A stretch of 64,000 nt of DNA, taken from Maribacter sp. ACAM166 (lineage in GTDB: Bacteria > Bacteroidota > Bacteroidia > Flavobacteriales > Flavobacteriaceae). Below are positions 35,408-44,892 of the stretch, in pieces. The stretch spans positions 34,353 to 98,352 of the forward strand of contig NZ_VAUW01000014.1 in NCBI RefSeq assembly GCF_005771495.1. The letters are read 5' to 3'. Position 1 is the first letter of the stretch; each line of letters opens with the position of its first letter. Below the pieces are notes generated by a model, which was not told where the DNA came from, searched no databases, and saw nothing but the letters and a program-made list of their open reading frames with translations. The translations under genes and the position numbers were made by a program.

Positions 35408-36238
35408 ATGAAAAGATTATCCTTAGTTACTTTATTATCAGTAGCCATGCTAACATCATGTGTTTCTAAAAAGAAATACGTAGCCTTAGAAGATAACCTG
35501 TCTCAAACCCAGAGCAGACTAGTAAAGACTCAAGTTGAAAAAGAAGACTTGGAAGCTCAAATGTCGAAAATTGAAGCTCGTGTAGAAGAGTACAACACGA
35601 AGATCAACTCATTGAAAGAAATGAATGATAGCCAGTTCACTAGGGTTGATAATGTTACCGTAATGAGTAACAACATAAAAACTAAAATGAGAAATACCTT
35701 GAAAAATGTTGACCCTGCTAAATTGGCCGGAGCTAAAACATTACAAGATTCTATGAATTTGGCAGTTTCCTATAAACTAAAGCAGTCAATTTCTGAGGAT
35801 GGTGAAGATATAAATGTTAGTATTGATAAAACAGTAGTTATGATCAATATTTCTGATGAATTATTGTTCAACACTGCAAGTTATAATGTAAGTAACAAAG
35901 CTAATAGCATTTTGAAAAAATTGGCTGAAGTAATCAAATCAGAGCCTAGCATGGAAGTTATGGTAGAAGGTCATACCGATTCTAGAACTATAAACACACC
36001 CATGGTTAGCGATAACTGGGATTTAAGTGTGAAACGTGCTACTTCTATTGTTCGTAAATTACAGAAAGAGTACGGTGTTGATCCATCTCAATTAATTGCT
36101 TCTGGTAGAAGTAGTTATTTACCCATAGTCGAGAATAATTCAAAAGAAAATATGGCCATAAACAGAAGAACAAAAATTATTATTCTTCCAAACTTAGATA
36201 AATTCTTTGCGCTATTAGATGCTGAAAATAACTTATAA
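35408..36238 (+). CDS. OmpA-family lipoprotein
   Basis: 276 residues. Lipobox LTSC with Cys18, a coiled coil at about 25-70 (DNLSQTQSRLVKTQVEKEDL), then a C-terminal OmpA-like peptidoglycan-binding domain (about 145-260) with LLFNTASYNVSNKA, VEGHTDSR and the conserved NRRTKIIILP. It anchors the outer membrane to the cell wall. Bordered by strong terminators, so transcribed alone. Confidence 0.9.
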   Translation: MKRLSLVTLLSVAMLTSCVSKKKYVALEDNLSQTQSRLVKTQVEKEDLEAQMSKIEARVEEYNTKINSLKEMNDSQFTRVDNVTVMSNNIKTKMRNTLKNVDPAKLAGAKTLQDSMNLAVSYKLKQSISEDGEDINVSIDKTVVMINISDELLFNTASYNVSNKANSILKKLAEVIKSEPSMEVMVEGHTDSRTINTPMVSDNWDLSVKRATSIVRKLQKEYGVDPSQLIASGRSSYLPIVENNSKENMAINRRTKIIILPNLDKFFALLDAENNL

Positions 36239-36251
36239 AGAACATTGTTCT

Positions 36252-36293
36252 AGCACAAAAAAAAGGAAGCAATTGCTTCCCTTTTTTTGTGCT
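36252..36293. terminator. Long near-perfect terminator hairpin
   Basis: A palindromic 42-bp structure (AGCACAAAAAAAAGGAAGC at left, GCTTCCCTTTTTTTGTGCT at right) with a single A/C mismatch. The A and T tracts make it usable on both strands. It lies 13 bp after the OmpA stop. Confidence 0.9.
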
Positions 36294-36390
36294 TAATTTT
36301 CGGAAATGAAATGACCAGTGCATTCTATTGATCATATAGGTGTTCAGTCTAGAGAATTAAACTTAATGATTCAATTTAAATTCTAGTTGG

Positions 36391-37854
36391 CTATTTATAA
36401 ATCATTGCGTTGGGTACGGAAACATTCTTATTTCCTAAGTTGACTAAAAAACCATTAATCACCGCATATTCAATCGTACCCTCTTTTTCTAAAAAGAAGG
36501 TAGGATTAATACCTGGTTCCAATACGAACTCCGGTATCTTATACTTAGGTCCGATTAAATGAACAGGGAATGGTGAATTTATGTGCTTTCCGGGAATTGG
36601 CACCATTCGCACATATCCAACTCCTTGTTTCAATAATTGTTTAAAATCTAAAGCTTTCACTTCTTCTATTGTACTTAATGTCTTAGGGTATGCCTTAGCT
36701 TGTTTTATGCTATATGCAGAAGCATCTAACGTTTCATATCCATAATAGGTAGAAAGATCACCTTGATCTAAAATACGACTGCTATACCAAAATGAGTTGT
36801 GGTCGGCAATATCCACTTCAATTTGATTTATTCCCAAATCCAATACGTACATATTACCCATTAGTTCATAGTTCGCATTAACAATTTTTAAGTCAAATAA
36901 TTTGCGATCGTTTTCAGGTATTTTTTCATATTCATCTATCGAAATCCCAATATAATTCTGTTTTGCAATAGTATAGATAGCAGATAAAATAGAAACATAG
37001 TTCAACTTTCTAATTTCCTGTTTCTCAATATCTTCAGCATAACCACCAGATTCAATAAGTATAGTACTCGTACCCCATTTTTGAATGTTATCACCGAATG
37101 CCCTAGGCTCAAAATCATCATTATATCGACCTACTTGTCCCGGGGCATATTTCTGTAGGATATCGTTCATAAATACAATTATTTTCATGGCATTACCACG
37201 TGTTTCATTGATGTCCTTTTCATAATTATATGCTGGAGCTAAATAAGAAATTGTAGCCGGCTTATCAGTACGTTCGGCATTATAGTAGGTACTTTGATCA
37301 TGAAGGTTGAATCCGAAATCCGCATCGAGGCTATCACGAACCCTTTTTAAGGTTTTAGACTCTGGTGATTGTAATTGTAGAGCATCTCTATTTATGTCTA
37401 TTCCCAATAAGTTTCTACGTTGAAAAAGTTCTGCTCCATCCGGATTCAGCATGGGTAAAAAATGGACCGTAAGGTTCGCTAAAATCGCCTCTTTTTCTAC
37501 TTTGAAATCAGCACTATCAAAGAATTTTAATATGTCGAATATCGCTTGTGTGGCCGTAGGCTCATCACCATGCATTTGAGACCAAAGAAAAACATTGGTA
37601 TCGCCTGTACCAATACTTATCAAGCTTAAATCCTTTCCTCCAATAGATTTGCCAACAGTGGCTACCTTAAACTTTTTGTTCGCAGTATATGTATCAATCA
37701 GGGGTTGAATATCAGCTCGTTTTATACGTCTTTTCCCAATTGAGGTTTCTTTAAAATTATCGTATGAATCGTATAATTGTGTTGTTACATTTTCTGATTG
37801 ACTCATTCCTAGCATAGAGAATGAACATATTATTGCAAGTACTATATGCTTCAT
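36391..37854 (-). CDS. Exported M14-family zinc carboxypeptidase
   Basis: 487 residues with a signal peptide (1-19). Zinc ligands His95 and Glu98 are in SQMHGDEPTA, the third His is in FNLHDQSTYY, and the catalytic Glu is in TILIESGGY. The C-terminal 170 residues form an accessory domain. Periplasmic M14 enzymes trim peptides or peptidoglycan stems. It follows an amidase gene in the same orientation (57-bp gap), supporting a cell-wall role. Confidence 0.85.
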   Translation of the reverse strand: MKHIVLAIICSFSMLGMSQSENVTTQLYDSYDNFKETSIGKRRIKRADIQPLIDTYTANKKFKVATVGKSIGGKDLSLISIGTGDTNVFLWSQMHGDEPTATQAIFDILKFFDSADFKVEKEAILANLTVHFLPMLNPDGAELFQRRNLLGIDINRDALQLQSPESKTLKRVRDSLDADFGFNLHDQSTYYNAERTDKPATISYLAPAYNYEKDINETRGNAMKIIVFMNDILQKYAPGQVGRYNDDFEPRAFGDNIQKWGTSTILIESGGYAEDIEKQEIRKLNYVSILSAIYTIAKQNYIGISIDEYEKIPENDRKLFDLKIVNANYELMGNMYVLDLGINQIEVDIADHNSFWYSSRILDQGDLSTYYGYETLDASAYSIKQAKAYPKTLSTIEEVKALDFKQLLKQGVGYVRMVPIPGKHINSPFPVHLIGPKYKIPEFVLEPGINPTFFLEKEGTIEYAVINGFLVNLGNKNVSVPNAMIYK

Positions 37855-37911
37855 TGTTTATTTAATTTTAAGTTATTAGACTATTGATGTAAATAAGTTG
37901 AATAGAGCTTA

Positions 37912-38580
37912 TTATTTAGATGGATTTTCAGGTAATTCTTTAAATTTTAAATCCTTTACTGCTTTTCTTACGTTGAACATAAAATCAGGTCCAGGGTCTG
38001 TTTTCTTGGTACGGTAACCTTCATCTTTTTCTAACCACAAGGGGTTATTTTCAAATAGAGTATACTCGTAATGGCCTATTAAATAGTCAATATCATATTT
38101 TTCCTTAAGATATCGAACCAACCAAATATTTGATTTCAACTGTGCTTTTGTTAGTGGTAATTCATCAGTTCCTCCAACATTTTCAACACCTATAGCACAG
38201 TGATTAAGACCAATAACGTGACGAGCCATAGTAGTTTCTGGTAAAAGTTGATAAATAGTACCATCTCGGTCAACCATAAATTGAGAAGATACATTTAAAC
38301 CACTCACATCTTTAATGTCAGGACGCCAGTTAGGCAATGTTGCAGGATCGAAGGCTTCAAATGATTTTTCAAATGTGGGAATAACCGTCCAATGTAAAAC
38401 AATCATTTTAGGATAGATTTGCGGAGCATCTTGCTCTAAGCCATATCTATTTTCAAGATATTCCAATGTTAATATTTTACGCTCTTCATTAAAGGTAATA
38501 GGACGTTCTACGATTGTTTTCGTTGTAGTACAGGAAGTAACTAAAGAGCCTAAAAGTAACCAGAATGAAATGTGTTTCAT
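37912..38580 (-). CDS. N-acetylmuramoyl-L-alanine amidase lipoprotein
   Basis: 222 residues. Lipobox VTSC (Cys17). Amidase_2 (AmpD-type) domain: MIVLHWT gives the first zinc His, GHYEYTLF the second, and TDPGPDF the third ligand (Asp, as in AmpD). GVENVGG carries the catalytic Glu region. It cleaves the muramoyl-L-Ala bond in murein or its recycling products at the outer membrane. The gene is 9 bp after the 3D-domain gene. Confidence 0.88.
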   Translation of the reverse strand: MKHISFWLLLGSLVTSCTTTKTIVERPITFNEERKILTLEYLENRYGLEQDAPQIYPKMIVLHWTVIPTFEKSFEAFDPATLPNWRPDIKDVSGLNVSSQFMVDRDGTIYQLLPETTMARHVIGLNHCAIGVENVGGTDELPLTKAQLKSNIWLVRYLKEKYDIDYLIGHYEYTLFENNPLWLEKDEGYRTKKTDPGPDFMFNVRKAVKDLKFKELPENPSK

Positions 38581-38589
38581 TTTTGTAAA

Positions 38590-39003
38590 TTAGTTTATAC
38601 TATCTTTTTTAACTGCGTATTTGATGGTTATTTTTCGTCTTCCCCATTCTTTGGCATCATTGATATTTTCTCCCATGTAAACATCAATTCTATTTTTCCA
38701 CCTAGAATGCATTTTATCCTTCACAATATATATACCTTCTAAAGTATCAATTTTCACCATGGTATTATAAGCAAGTCCTCTATTTAATAAATCTCGAGAT
38801 ACGGCTATCCATTTTAAACCAGGTGTAATTGAATCTCCCCATGCCGCTATAGCCGGATGCTCATAAGACGTTTGATTCGGGAGTGAGTTATAGGCAGTGG
38901 CGGTTACTTTTAAAGGAATCCAATCATATTTTTTATCCAAGGTTTCATCAGTACAGCCAAAAGCTGCAAAGCAACTAAAAAGTATAATCATACGTTTCAC
39001 CAT
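38590..39003 (-). CDS. 3D-domain lipoprotein
   Basis: 137 residues, lipobox AAFGC. The double-psi beta-barrel 3D domain (about 30-135) begins VTATAYNS and has the three conserved aspartates in VKDKM, RIDVYMG and DAKEWG. 3D domains resemble MltA/RlpA catalytic cores and may act on peptidoglycan. It sits between the haem/VCBS lipoprotein (5 bp upstream) and the amidase gene. Confidence 0.8.
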   Translation of the reverse strand: MVKRMIILFSCFAAFGCTDETLDKKYDWIPLKVTATAYNSLPNQTSYEHPAIAAWGDSITPGLKWIAVSRDLLNRGLAYNTMVKIDTLEGIYIVKDKMHSRWKNRIDVYMGENINDAKEWGRRKITIKYAVKKDSIN

Positions 39004-39008
39004 ACCTA

Positions 39009-40520
39009 CTAATGTAGTTTATTTTCGAGTATTAAAAGATCGGTATAACTTTCACTCCACGCTTCTTCCAATTCTTTAGGTACGGGTGTAAATGAATAGG
39101 TAAGCGCGCTTAAAACAATATCTTGGTCGCCATCACCATCAATATCTGCTGAATCCATTAAGAACCATCTGGCCATTTTGGTATTTGCTAAATGCTCTTG
39201 TTTGAAGGAAAAATTCTTACTATCTACATTTTCTAAATACACAAAGTTGTATTCTGGATGATTTTTATAATCTGGAAAGGTTGCTAAAAGCGCCATGTCC
39301 ATATCTCCATCTTGATCAAAATCTTTTGCAATCACTCGGGTTGCGCCGTTTAACGGATGAAAATAGGTCTCTTTAAAGCTATTCTGACCATCATTCAAAT
39401 GAATTCGCATACCATGATAAGGTTTGCTTACATAAGATTCATCAGCATTATCACCGTTAACCGTTATGATATCTTCATAACCATCACCATTGTAGTCAAC
39501 CAGCTCAAACCAACTAGAACCATAAACCGGACTAAATCGAATTACCTTATCAACCGTGAAATCTAAATTTTCTTTCTGGTATAAAATATAAACAGCCTCG
39601 TCTCCTTGTGCGGCTAAAACTACTAAATCAACTTTACCATCTTTATCCATATCTTTGGGTACCACCCTTAAGCTTCCTGGTATGTCTAAAAGGGGTTTTT
39701 CTTCGTAAAATCCATAGGAATCTTTTTCGAGCAACGTCAGTTTACCTTTTAAATCACCAAATTCACTTACAAGTATTTCTTCAGTGCCATTGTTATCAAG
39801 ATCAATATATAGGGTGTGAACCGGCCGATGGAGTGAATCCATTAGTGATGCTGTGGCATTTTTTGACTTTAAAACTATTTTTCCACTCGGTATTTCTGAA
39901 GGGACCAATAAACCCATACTGGTAACGTAAGTGCTATCACCCACTATTCTTGCATCTGTAATTGCGCGATTAAAATAGCCTACCAATTTATTCTCTTTTG
40001 TGTTCAAATCAAACGACGATAATTCACCTTTTCTGGTACCCGTTAATATAGAGTTCGTGGCTGTATCTATTTTTAAGAATGTATATAAACTGCCTACCGC
40101 ACTATCTAATAAAATAGGGGTACTCATAAATTGAGATAGAGGAGAACTTTTAGTAGGAACGGTATCACTTGAAATACTATCAGGTGCCATTTTAAGGATA
40201 TAAGACTTTAAAAGCTCCCAATCCGCTGCTTCAATAATCGGTTTGTTAGGAAATATTCCCGTTTTGATTATCGCCATCTGTTCAGGAAATGATAATTTAA
40301 GATAGGGGTGGTTCTCAGATGTTATAATTCCCATTCTAGCCGCCATTGCCGGTAATACACTATTCTCCCAAATATCTTTTGGCAAATCTTGTATATCGGG
40401 TGCCATATGGCAACTTGCGCAATAGGTTTCATAAAGCACCACCTCTTTAGGTCGATTTTCAGTCGTACATGATATAAAAAGAACTATGAAAAAAGCGTAA
40501 TAAGCTGTTTTGAAATCCAT
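39009..40520 (-). CDS. Lipoprotein with haem-c motif and VCBS/FG-GAP repeats
   Basis: 503 residues. Lipobox FISC (Cys18). A single haem-binding CASCH (about 34-38) followed by a short cytochrome-like segment with Met ligand candidates (MAPD, AMAARMG). From about residue 150 on there are Asp-rich calcium-type FG-GAP repeats: DLDNNGTEEI, DKDGKVDLVV, DYNGDGYEDI, DFDQDGDMDM, DIDGDGDQDI. This is a cytochrome-propeller fusion at the cell surface; electron partner unknown. It heads the cell-wall gene cluster. Confidence 0.85.
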   Translation of the reverse strand: MDFKTAYYAFFIVLFISCTTENRPKEVVLYETYCASCHMAPDIQDLPKDIWENSVLPAMAARMGIITSENHPYLKLSFPEQMAIIKTGIFPNKPIIEAADWELLKSYILKMAPDSISSDTVPTKSSPLSQFMSTPILLDSAVGSLYTFLKIDTATNSILTGTRKGELSSFDLNTKENKLVGYFNRAITDARIVGDSTYVTSMGLLVPSEIPSGKIVLKSKNATASLMDSLHRPVHTLYIDLDNNGTEEILVSEFGDLKGKLTLLEKDSYGFYEEKPLLDIPGSLRVVPKDMDKDGKVDLVVLAAQGDEAVYILYQKENLDFTVDKVIRFSPVYGSSWFELVDYNGDGYEDIITVNGDNADESYVSKPYHGMRIHLNDGQNSFKETYFHPLNGATRVIAKDFDQDGDMDMALLATFPDYKNHPEYNFVYLENVDSKNFSFKQEHLANTKMARWFLMDSADIDGDGDQDIVLSALTYSFTPVPKELEEAWSESYTDLLILENKLH

Positions 40521-40627
40521 TGGAATTAAAATGATTTTCCTAATTGCGGAATTAAGTTTGGAAGATACCTATACCCACAAAATCTCGCAAGTGATAAATG
40601 AATGGTTTTATTTAAATTTGTAGTGCT

Positions 40628-41029
40628 ATGAAAGAAAATAAAAAACCGGACAATGTCGTGTTCAACGAAGAAACACAGGAGTATCATGGAAAGTTATCAC
40701 CCTTTGCAACCAGCGTTTCCGCTCCCAAAATAACACCGCCAGATGTTTCCTCTTGGAAAAACACGCATATTGTAAGTGCCAATAATCAGTTTAAGGCTCA
40801 ATACGAAGAGCTACAGAAATCATATAAAGCATTGATGGATGATTTTGAGTACAATAATTTAGTATACAGTGCCAAATTCAATTTTGAACCGATTGTCGGA
40901 AAGGAATATCACCTTTATAGCGCCAAGGACGAAAGCACGTTTCTATCATTAATACCACCAAATGAATGTACGTTCGAGCATTTAGGCAGCTTTAGGCTAA
41001 CAGGCGATAAAACCTGGGAAAAAATATGA
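40628..41029 (+). CDS. DUF2452 protein
   Basis: 133 residues matching the flavobacterial DUF2452 pattern: KKPDNVVFNEET at the start, YEELQKSYKALMDDFEYNNL helix and FEPIVGKEYHLY, then a C-terminal GSFRLTGDKTWEKI. No signal peptide. TAAATTTG at 40613-40620 is a perfect -7 match but lies only 7 bp from the ATG, so the message may be nearly leaderless. Function unknown. Confidence 0.8.
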   Translation: MKENKKPDNVVFNEETQEYHGKLSPFATSVSAPKITPPDVSSWKNTHIVSANNQFKAQYEELQKSYKALMDDFEYNNLVYSAKFNFEPIVGKEYHLYSAKDESTFLSLIPPNECTFEHLGSFRLTGDKTWEKI

Positions 41030-41181
41030 GCGGGGTAATGAGAAATCACTATTTCACCTCAAAAAAAGGGATAATCTACCTACCAAAAAATGACCAATAT
41101 CGATACTTCTATACTGAAGTATTCATCAGATGTTAATCATATAGTGCGGGTTCATACATTTAAAAAAATTAAAACGAAAAA

Positions 41182-42513
41182 ATGAGAAAAATAAAATGGA
41201 TTTTAGGAATAGCATTGGTTTCTGTATTGTTGTTAGGTTATTTCAATTACCCAAAACTTAATCTTATTTCTGGCTATGCCTCTAAAAATATGGCCTCGAA
41301 TGTGTTTATAGCCCATAGAGATGCTGTAGACGTCATTTTGAATGATCACGAAATGACGCTTATTAATTTGGCAGATTCTGAGGTCTCGGAAGCTGATAAA
41401 TCGGCTACCGCAAAAGTATACGGGCTCATGAAACGAAAAGCGGTTTATAAAGAAGGGTTGGGCGCCGTACTTACCAATAATGAATTTTTAAAACATAGTT
41501 TTGATTTAGTTCCTAAAAGAACCATTCGAGCAGACAGTTTACCCTTTCCCTATGGAAATAATGGAATAGCCGATACGCTTTTGGACAATGTGGATTATGC
41601 TAAATTAGAAGTTGCCTTCTCAAATGCCTTTAAAGATCCGCAAGAAAAAACCAGAACACTATTAGTTGTACATCAGAATCAAATTATTGGAGAACGCTAC
41701 CTACGAGGTTTTTCTAAGGACACTCCAATTTTAGGTTGGTCTATGACCAAAAGTGTTTTGGCGACTTTATATGGTATTTTAGAATACCAAGGGAAAATTA
41801 AGATGGATGCTACTGCGCCTATTGCAGAATGGCAAAATGATAATCGAAATAAAATAACAATAAATCATTTACTACGCATGCAAAGTGGTCTTGCTTGGGA
41901 TGAAGATTATTTTAAGATATCAGATGTAACCCAAATGCTATTTTTGGCATCAGATATGACCGTAGCGCAGAAAAAAAATAATGAAGTTGCAGCACCTGGT
42001 GAAATTTGGAACTACTCTTCCGGAACCACGAATTTATTGTCAGGCATATTACGAAATCAATTTAATTCGCACCAAGAATATTTGGATTTCCCATACACAC
42101 AATTAATAGATAAAATAGGAATGAATTCCATGATTTTAGAAACCGATTTGGTCGGTAATTACGTGGGTTCTTCCTATGCATGGGCTACTACCCGTGATTG
42201 GGCTAAATTTGGACTTCTATACCTAAACAACGGTGATTGGAATGGACAACGCATATTTTCAGAAACCTGGGTAGAGTATATCACCAAACCAACACACGAC
42301 TCTAACGGAACGTATGGAGCGCATTTTTGGTTGAATGCAGAGGGTAAATATCCAGATATACCTCGTAATATATATTCTTTAAATGGTTTTCAAGGGCAAC
42401 GGGTATTTATTATTCCCTCGAAAGATTTGGTCGTAGTACGCACAGGTTTAAAAGAACAGACGGACGAACAATTTAATACACTATTGAAAGAAATAATGCA
42501 ATCCATTCGTTAA
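41182..42513 (+). CDS. Class C beta-lactamase-fold serine hydrolase
   Basis: 443 residues. An N-terminal membrane anchor or signal (about 5-22). The active-site SxxK is Ser187-MT-Lys190 in GWSMTKSVLA, and YxS/N is Tyr278 in NYSSGTTN. HxG-like third motif is uncertain. The family includes esterases, D-aminopeptidases and 6-aminohexanoate dimer hydrolases; the extra N-terminal 150 residues resemble the nylon-hydrolase-like group. Antibiotic resistance should not be assumed. Confidence 0.85.
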   Translation: MRKIKWILGIALVSVLLLGYFNYPKLNLISGYASKNMASNVFIAHRDAVDVILNDHEMTLINLADSEVSEADKSATAKVYGLMKRKAVYKEGLGAVLTNNEFLKHSFDLVPKRTIRADSLPFPYGNNGIADTLLDNVDYAKLEVAFSNAFKDPQEKTRTLLVVHQNQIIGERYLRGFSKDTPILGWSMTKSVLATLYGILEYQGKIKMDATAPIAEWQNDNRNKITINHLLRMQSGLAWDEDYFKISDVTQMLFLASDMTVAQKKNNEVAAPGEIWNYSSGTTNLLSGILRNQFNSHQEYLDFPYTQLIDKIGMNSMILETDLVGNYVGSSYAWATTRDWAKFGLLYLNNGDWNGQRIFSETWVEYITKPTHDSNGTYGAHFWLNAEGKYPDIPRNIYSLNGFQGQRVFIIPSKDLVVVRTGLKEQTDEQFNTLLKEIMQSIR

Positions 42514-42681
42514 AAGACTTAAAAGTTCAGCCTTATTTATGCAATACCACACTTTTGCATATTTTCACAACAGTATCCTCTTAAATGGCAACATAAGTTT
42601 CCACGTACTGCGTTTCATTTCTACATTTACAGTGTTATTAAAAACGATTTAAATTTTTTCATTTTCATATAGTGTTCTCGT

Positions 42682-42716
42682 AAAAGAGTCTGATCTTCAC
42701 TGATTAGACTCTTTTT
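42682..42716 (+). terminator. Intrinsic terminator
   Basis: AAAAGAGTCTGATC (42682-42695) pairs with GATTAGACTCTTTT (42702-42715) with one G-T pair and a 6-nt loop, then T. It is 170 bp after the serine-hydrolase stop. The interval 42514-42681 has no recognisable gene; it is probably the 3' untranslated region. Confidence 0.75.
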
Positions 42717-42721
42717 AGTTT

Positions 42722-42842
42722 GGTTCAACTCCGCTCACCAACCTAAAATTAGAACTAAAGTTATAATTTGAATTTATCAAAATAGCTCGGTGTCAATTCT
42801 CTGACCACTAAATCCATTCTCTGAGCTTAGCCGAAGTGAACC
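42722..42842. repeat. REP-like inverted pair
   Basis: GGTTCAACTCCGCTCACC (42722-42739) and the inverted relative CTGAGCTTAGCCGAAGTGAA (42821-42840) enclose AT-rich DNA. Both resemble the CTTCGACTGCGCTCA palindromic words widely scattered in flavobacterial intergenic regions; a cleaner copy is at 50791. CAACCATCAACC microsatellite-like sequence follows up to the menB stop. Confidence 0.5.
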
Positions 42843-42873
42843 ATCAACGGACAACCATCAACCATCAACCAAA

Positions 42874-43716
42874 TCACGGTAACCAATTATCTTTACCAAA
42901 GTTGGGTTTACGTTTTTCAAGAAAAGCGTTTCTGCCCTCTTTGGCTTCATCGGTCATATAGGCCAAGCGGGTAGCTTCTCCGGCAAAAACTTGTTGCCCT
43001 ACCATACCATCATCAGTTAAGTTCATTGAAAACTTCAACATTTTTATAGAGATAGGAGATTTTTCTAAAACTTCTTGTGCCCATTGAAAAGCTGTATCCT
43101 CCAATTCGTCATGCGGAATTACAGCGTTCACCATACCCATATCAAAGGCATCTTGGGCAGAGTAGTTTCTACCTAAAAAGAAAATTTCACGGGCCTTTTT
43201 CTGACCAACCATTTTAGCTAAATAGGCTGAACCATATCCACCGTCAAAACTAGTCACATCAGCATCTGTTTGTTTAAAAATAGCATGTTCTTTACTGGCC
43301 AAAGTCATATCACAAACAACATGTAGACTATGTCCGCCACCAACAGCCCAACCTGGTACTACGGCAATGACCACCTTAGGCATAAATCGAATCATACGCT
43401 GTACTTCTAATATATTTAAACGATGCTGGCCATCTGTCCCAACATAGCCTTTTTCTCCTCTAGCCTTTTGATCCCCACCACTACAGAATGACCAAATACC
43501 ATCTTTGGTAGACGGACCTTCGGCAGAAAGTAAAACCACTCCGATAGAGGTATCTTCCTGTGCGTCATAAAATGCCTTGATTAATTCACTGGTTGTATGT
43601 GGTCTAAAAGCGTTACGTACATTCGGTCGGTTAAAAGCGATACGGGCTACACCTTTACATTTCTTATAGGTTATATCTTCAAATTCTATGGCGGTTTGCC
43701 AATCAGGTGATTTCAT
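42874..43716 (-). CDS. menB: 1,4-dihydroxy-2-naphthoyl-CoA synthase
   Basis: 280-residue crotonase-fold enzyme of menaquinone synthesis that closes the naphthoquinol ring of o-succinylbenzoyl-CoA. Characteristic stretches are FNRPNVRNAFRPHT, FCSGGDQKARG (oxyanion hole), GWAVGGGHSLH and DADVTSFDGGYGS; the C-terminus KRKPNFGKDNWLP is typical of MenB. Solitary minus-strand gene here; other men genes are not in the window. Confidence 0.95.
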   Translation of the reverse strand: MKSPDWQTAIEFEDITYKKCKGVARIAFNRPNVRNAFRPHTTSELIKAFYDAQEDTSIGVVLLSAEGPSTKDGIWSFCSGGDQKARGEKGYVGTDGQHRLNILEVQRMIRFMPKVVIAVVPGWAVGGGHSLHVVCDMTLASKEHAIFKQTDADVTSFDGGYGSAYLAKMVGQKKAREIFFLGRNYSAQDAFDMGMVNAVIPHDELEDTAFQWAQEVLEKSPISIKMLKFSMNLTDDGMVGQQVFAGEATRLAYMTDEAKEGRNAFLEKRKPNFGKDNWLP

Positions 43717-43905
43717 ACTTTCTTACTATTCAGTTGCGGTATAAAGATACGAGTTCATCGGTCACCTAACCAAATGTAGCGATTGGCTAAAATTTGTATG
43801 AAAATGTAAGGGGCGTTATGAAACGAGTTATTTATCCTACGGTATGTAATAGTCCTTTTTTATAATTTCCCCTATGTTTACAACTTAAACATAACGTTTA
43901 GTAGC

Positions 43906-44634
43906 ATGAGACAAACCCTTTATGCCTTTATAAAATCTATTCGTAAATTTTTGGCGGATAAGTTACCTCAATACAACGCTAATTTACCCTACCTCATTAC
44001 GGTATTAATTGCCCTAGTTATAGTCGTAGGAGGGATAAATTTATTTATAGCGTTTACAGAAACGTTAAAAACAGAAGTCCTGGCCTCCTACGATACGGCA
44101 ATAACTGATTATGTGATTTCGTACCGCTCTCCTACCCTTACTGCGTATTTTAAATTTATGACCAATGTTGGTGATTTTTATGGCTACTTGATGGTACTAG
44201 GTCTTTTTCTGGTGTTTTCCCTATTAGTTTTTAAACGCTGGAAATATGTGGTACAAGCAACATTAGTTTTAGCCTTGGCGACAGTTTCGAATATGATGCT
44301 CAAACGGTTTATTGATCGTGCGCGCCCCGGAATAGAACACTTGGTTTCTGTAGAAACCTTAAGTTATCCCAGTGGGCATGCCATGAGTGCGATGGCATTT
44401 TATGGTTTTTTAATGTTTCTTGTATACAAATTCAACATTTATATAATAGCTAAGTTTTTGTTGATCCTGGTTTTGGCTATTCTAATCTTAAGTATAGGTA
44501 TAAGCCGAATCTACCTTGGCGTTCATTTTCCTTCGGATATTGCTGGCGGATTCATTGCCGGCTTCATATGGGTAGTATTTTGTATACTTGTTTTTGATTT
44601 GATTGAAATATTCAAGAGAGATCCAAAAACGTAA
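43906..44634 (+). CDS. PAP2-family membrane phosphatase
   Basis: 242 residues with about six membrane helices. The three phosphatase motifs are KRFIDRARP (about 135-143), PSGHAM (about 158-163) and SRIYLGVHFPSD (about 199-210), with the catalytic His residues in the last two. It probably dephosphorylates undecaprenyl pyrophosphate or phosphatidate at the outer face of the inner membrane. Confidence 0.9.
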   Translation: MRQTLYAFIKSIRKFLADKLPQYNANLPYLITVLIALVIVVGGINLFIAFTETLKTEVLASYDTAITDYVISYRSPTLTAYFKFMTNVGDFYGYLMVLGLFLVFSLLVFKRWKYVVQATLVLALATVSNMMLKRFIDRARPGIEHLVSVETLSYPSGHAMSAMAFYGFLMFLVYKFNIYIIAKFLLILVLAILILSIGISRIYLGVHFPSDIAGGFIAGFIWVVFCILVFDLIEIFKRDPKT

Positions 44635-44750
44635 TAACCATCGACGTTCGATTTTGAATTACTTTTTAGTTAATTCCTAAGCTTTTTAGTCAACGCATTG
44701 AAGTCTTGAGTGGAATGATGCTTTAATAAGTATTGATTTACTTAATTTTA

Positions 44751-44883
44751 GTTAATAAGTTATCACAAAACAGCTTAGGAGCACTTGACTTCATATTTTG
44801 AAACAACGAACTTCGTTGTCATCTGCTATAAGTGCCTTGTAATGAGCTTGTAGAAGTGTAAAACTCCTCTTAGTTCATCGTTA
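44751..44883. repeat. Cassette-boundary repeat, copy 1
   Basis: About 130 bp ending 10 bp before the nitrilase ATG. The core is the perfect palindrome ACAACGAACTTCGTTGT (44803-44819), flanked by GCACTT (44781-44786) and AAGTGC (44830-44835), which can pair. The right end AAACTCCTCTTAGTTCATCG recurs in copy 3. It aligns with copies at 45879 and 46829 over its full length. Confidence 0.65.
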
Positions 44884-44892
44884 TAAAGAAAT

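Noticed and set aside
41182..42513. Beta-lactamase resistance gene
   Set aside because: SxxK and YxS show the fold, but the sequence resembles esterase or amide-hydrolase relatives and no resistance subfamily is recognised.
42720..42745. tRNA-like 3' end (GGTTCAACTCC ... CACCA)
   Set aside because: No acceptor, D or anticodon stems can be built around it; it is a REP-like word in inverted orientation.
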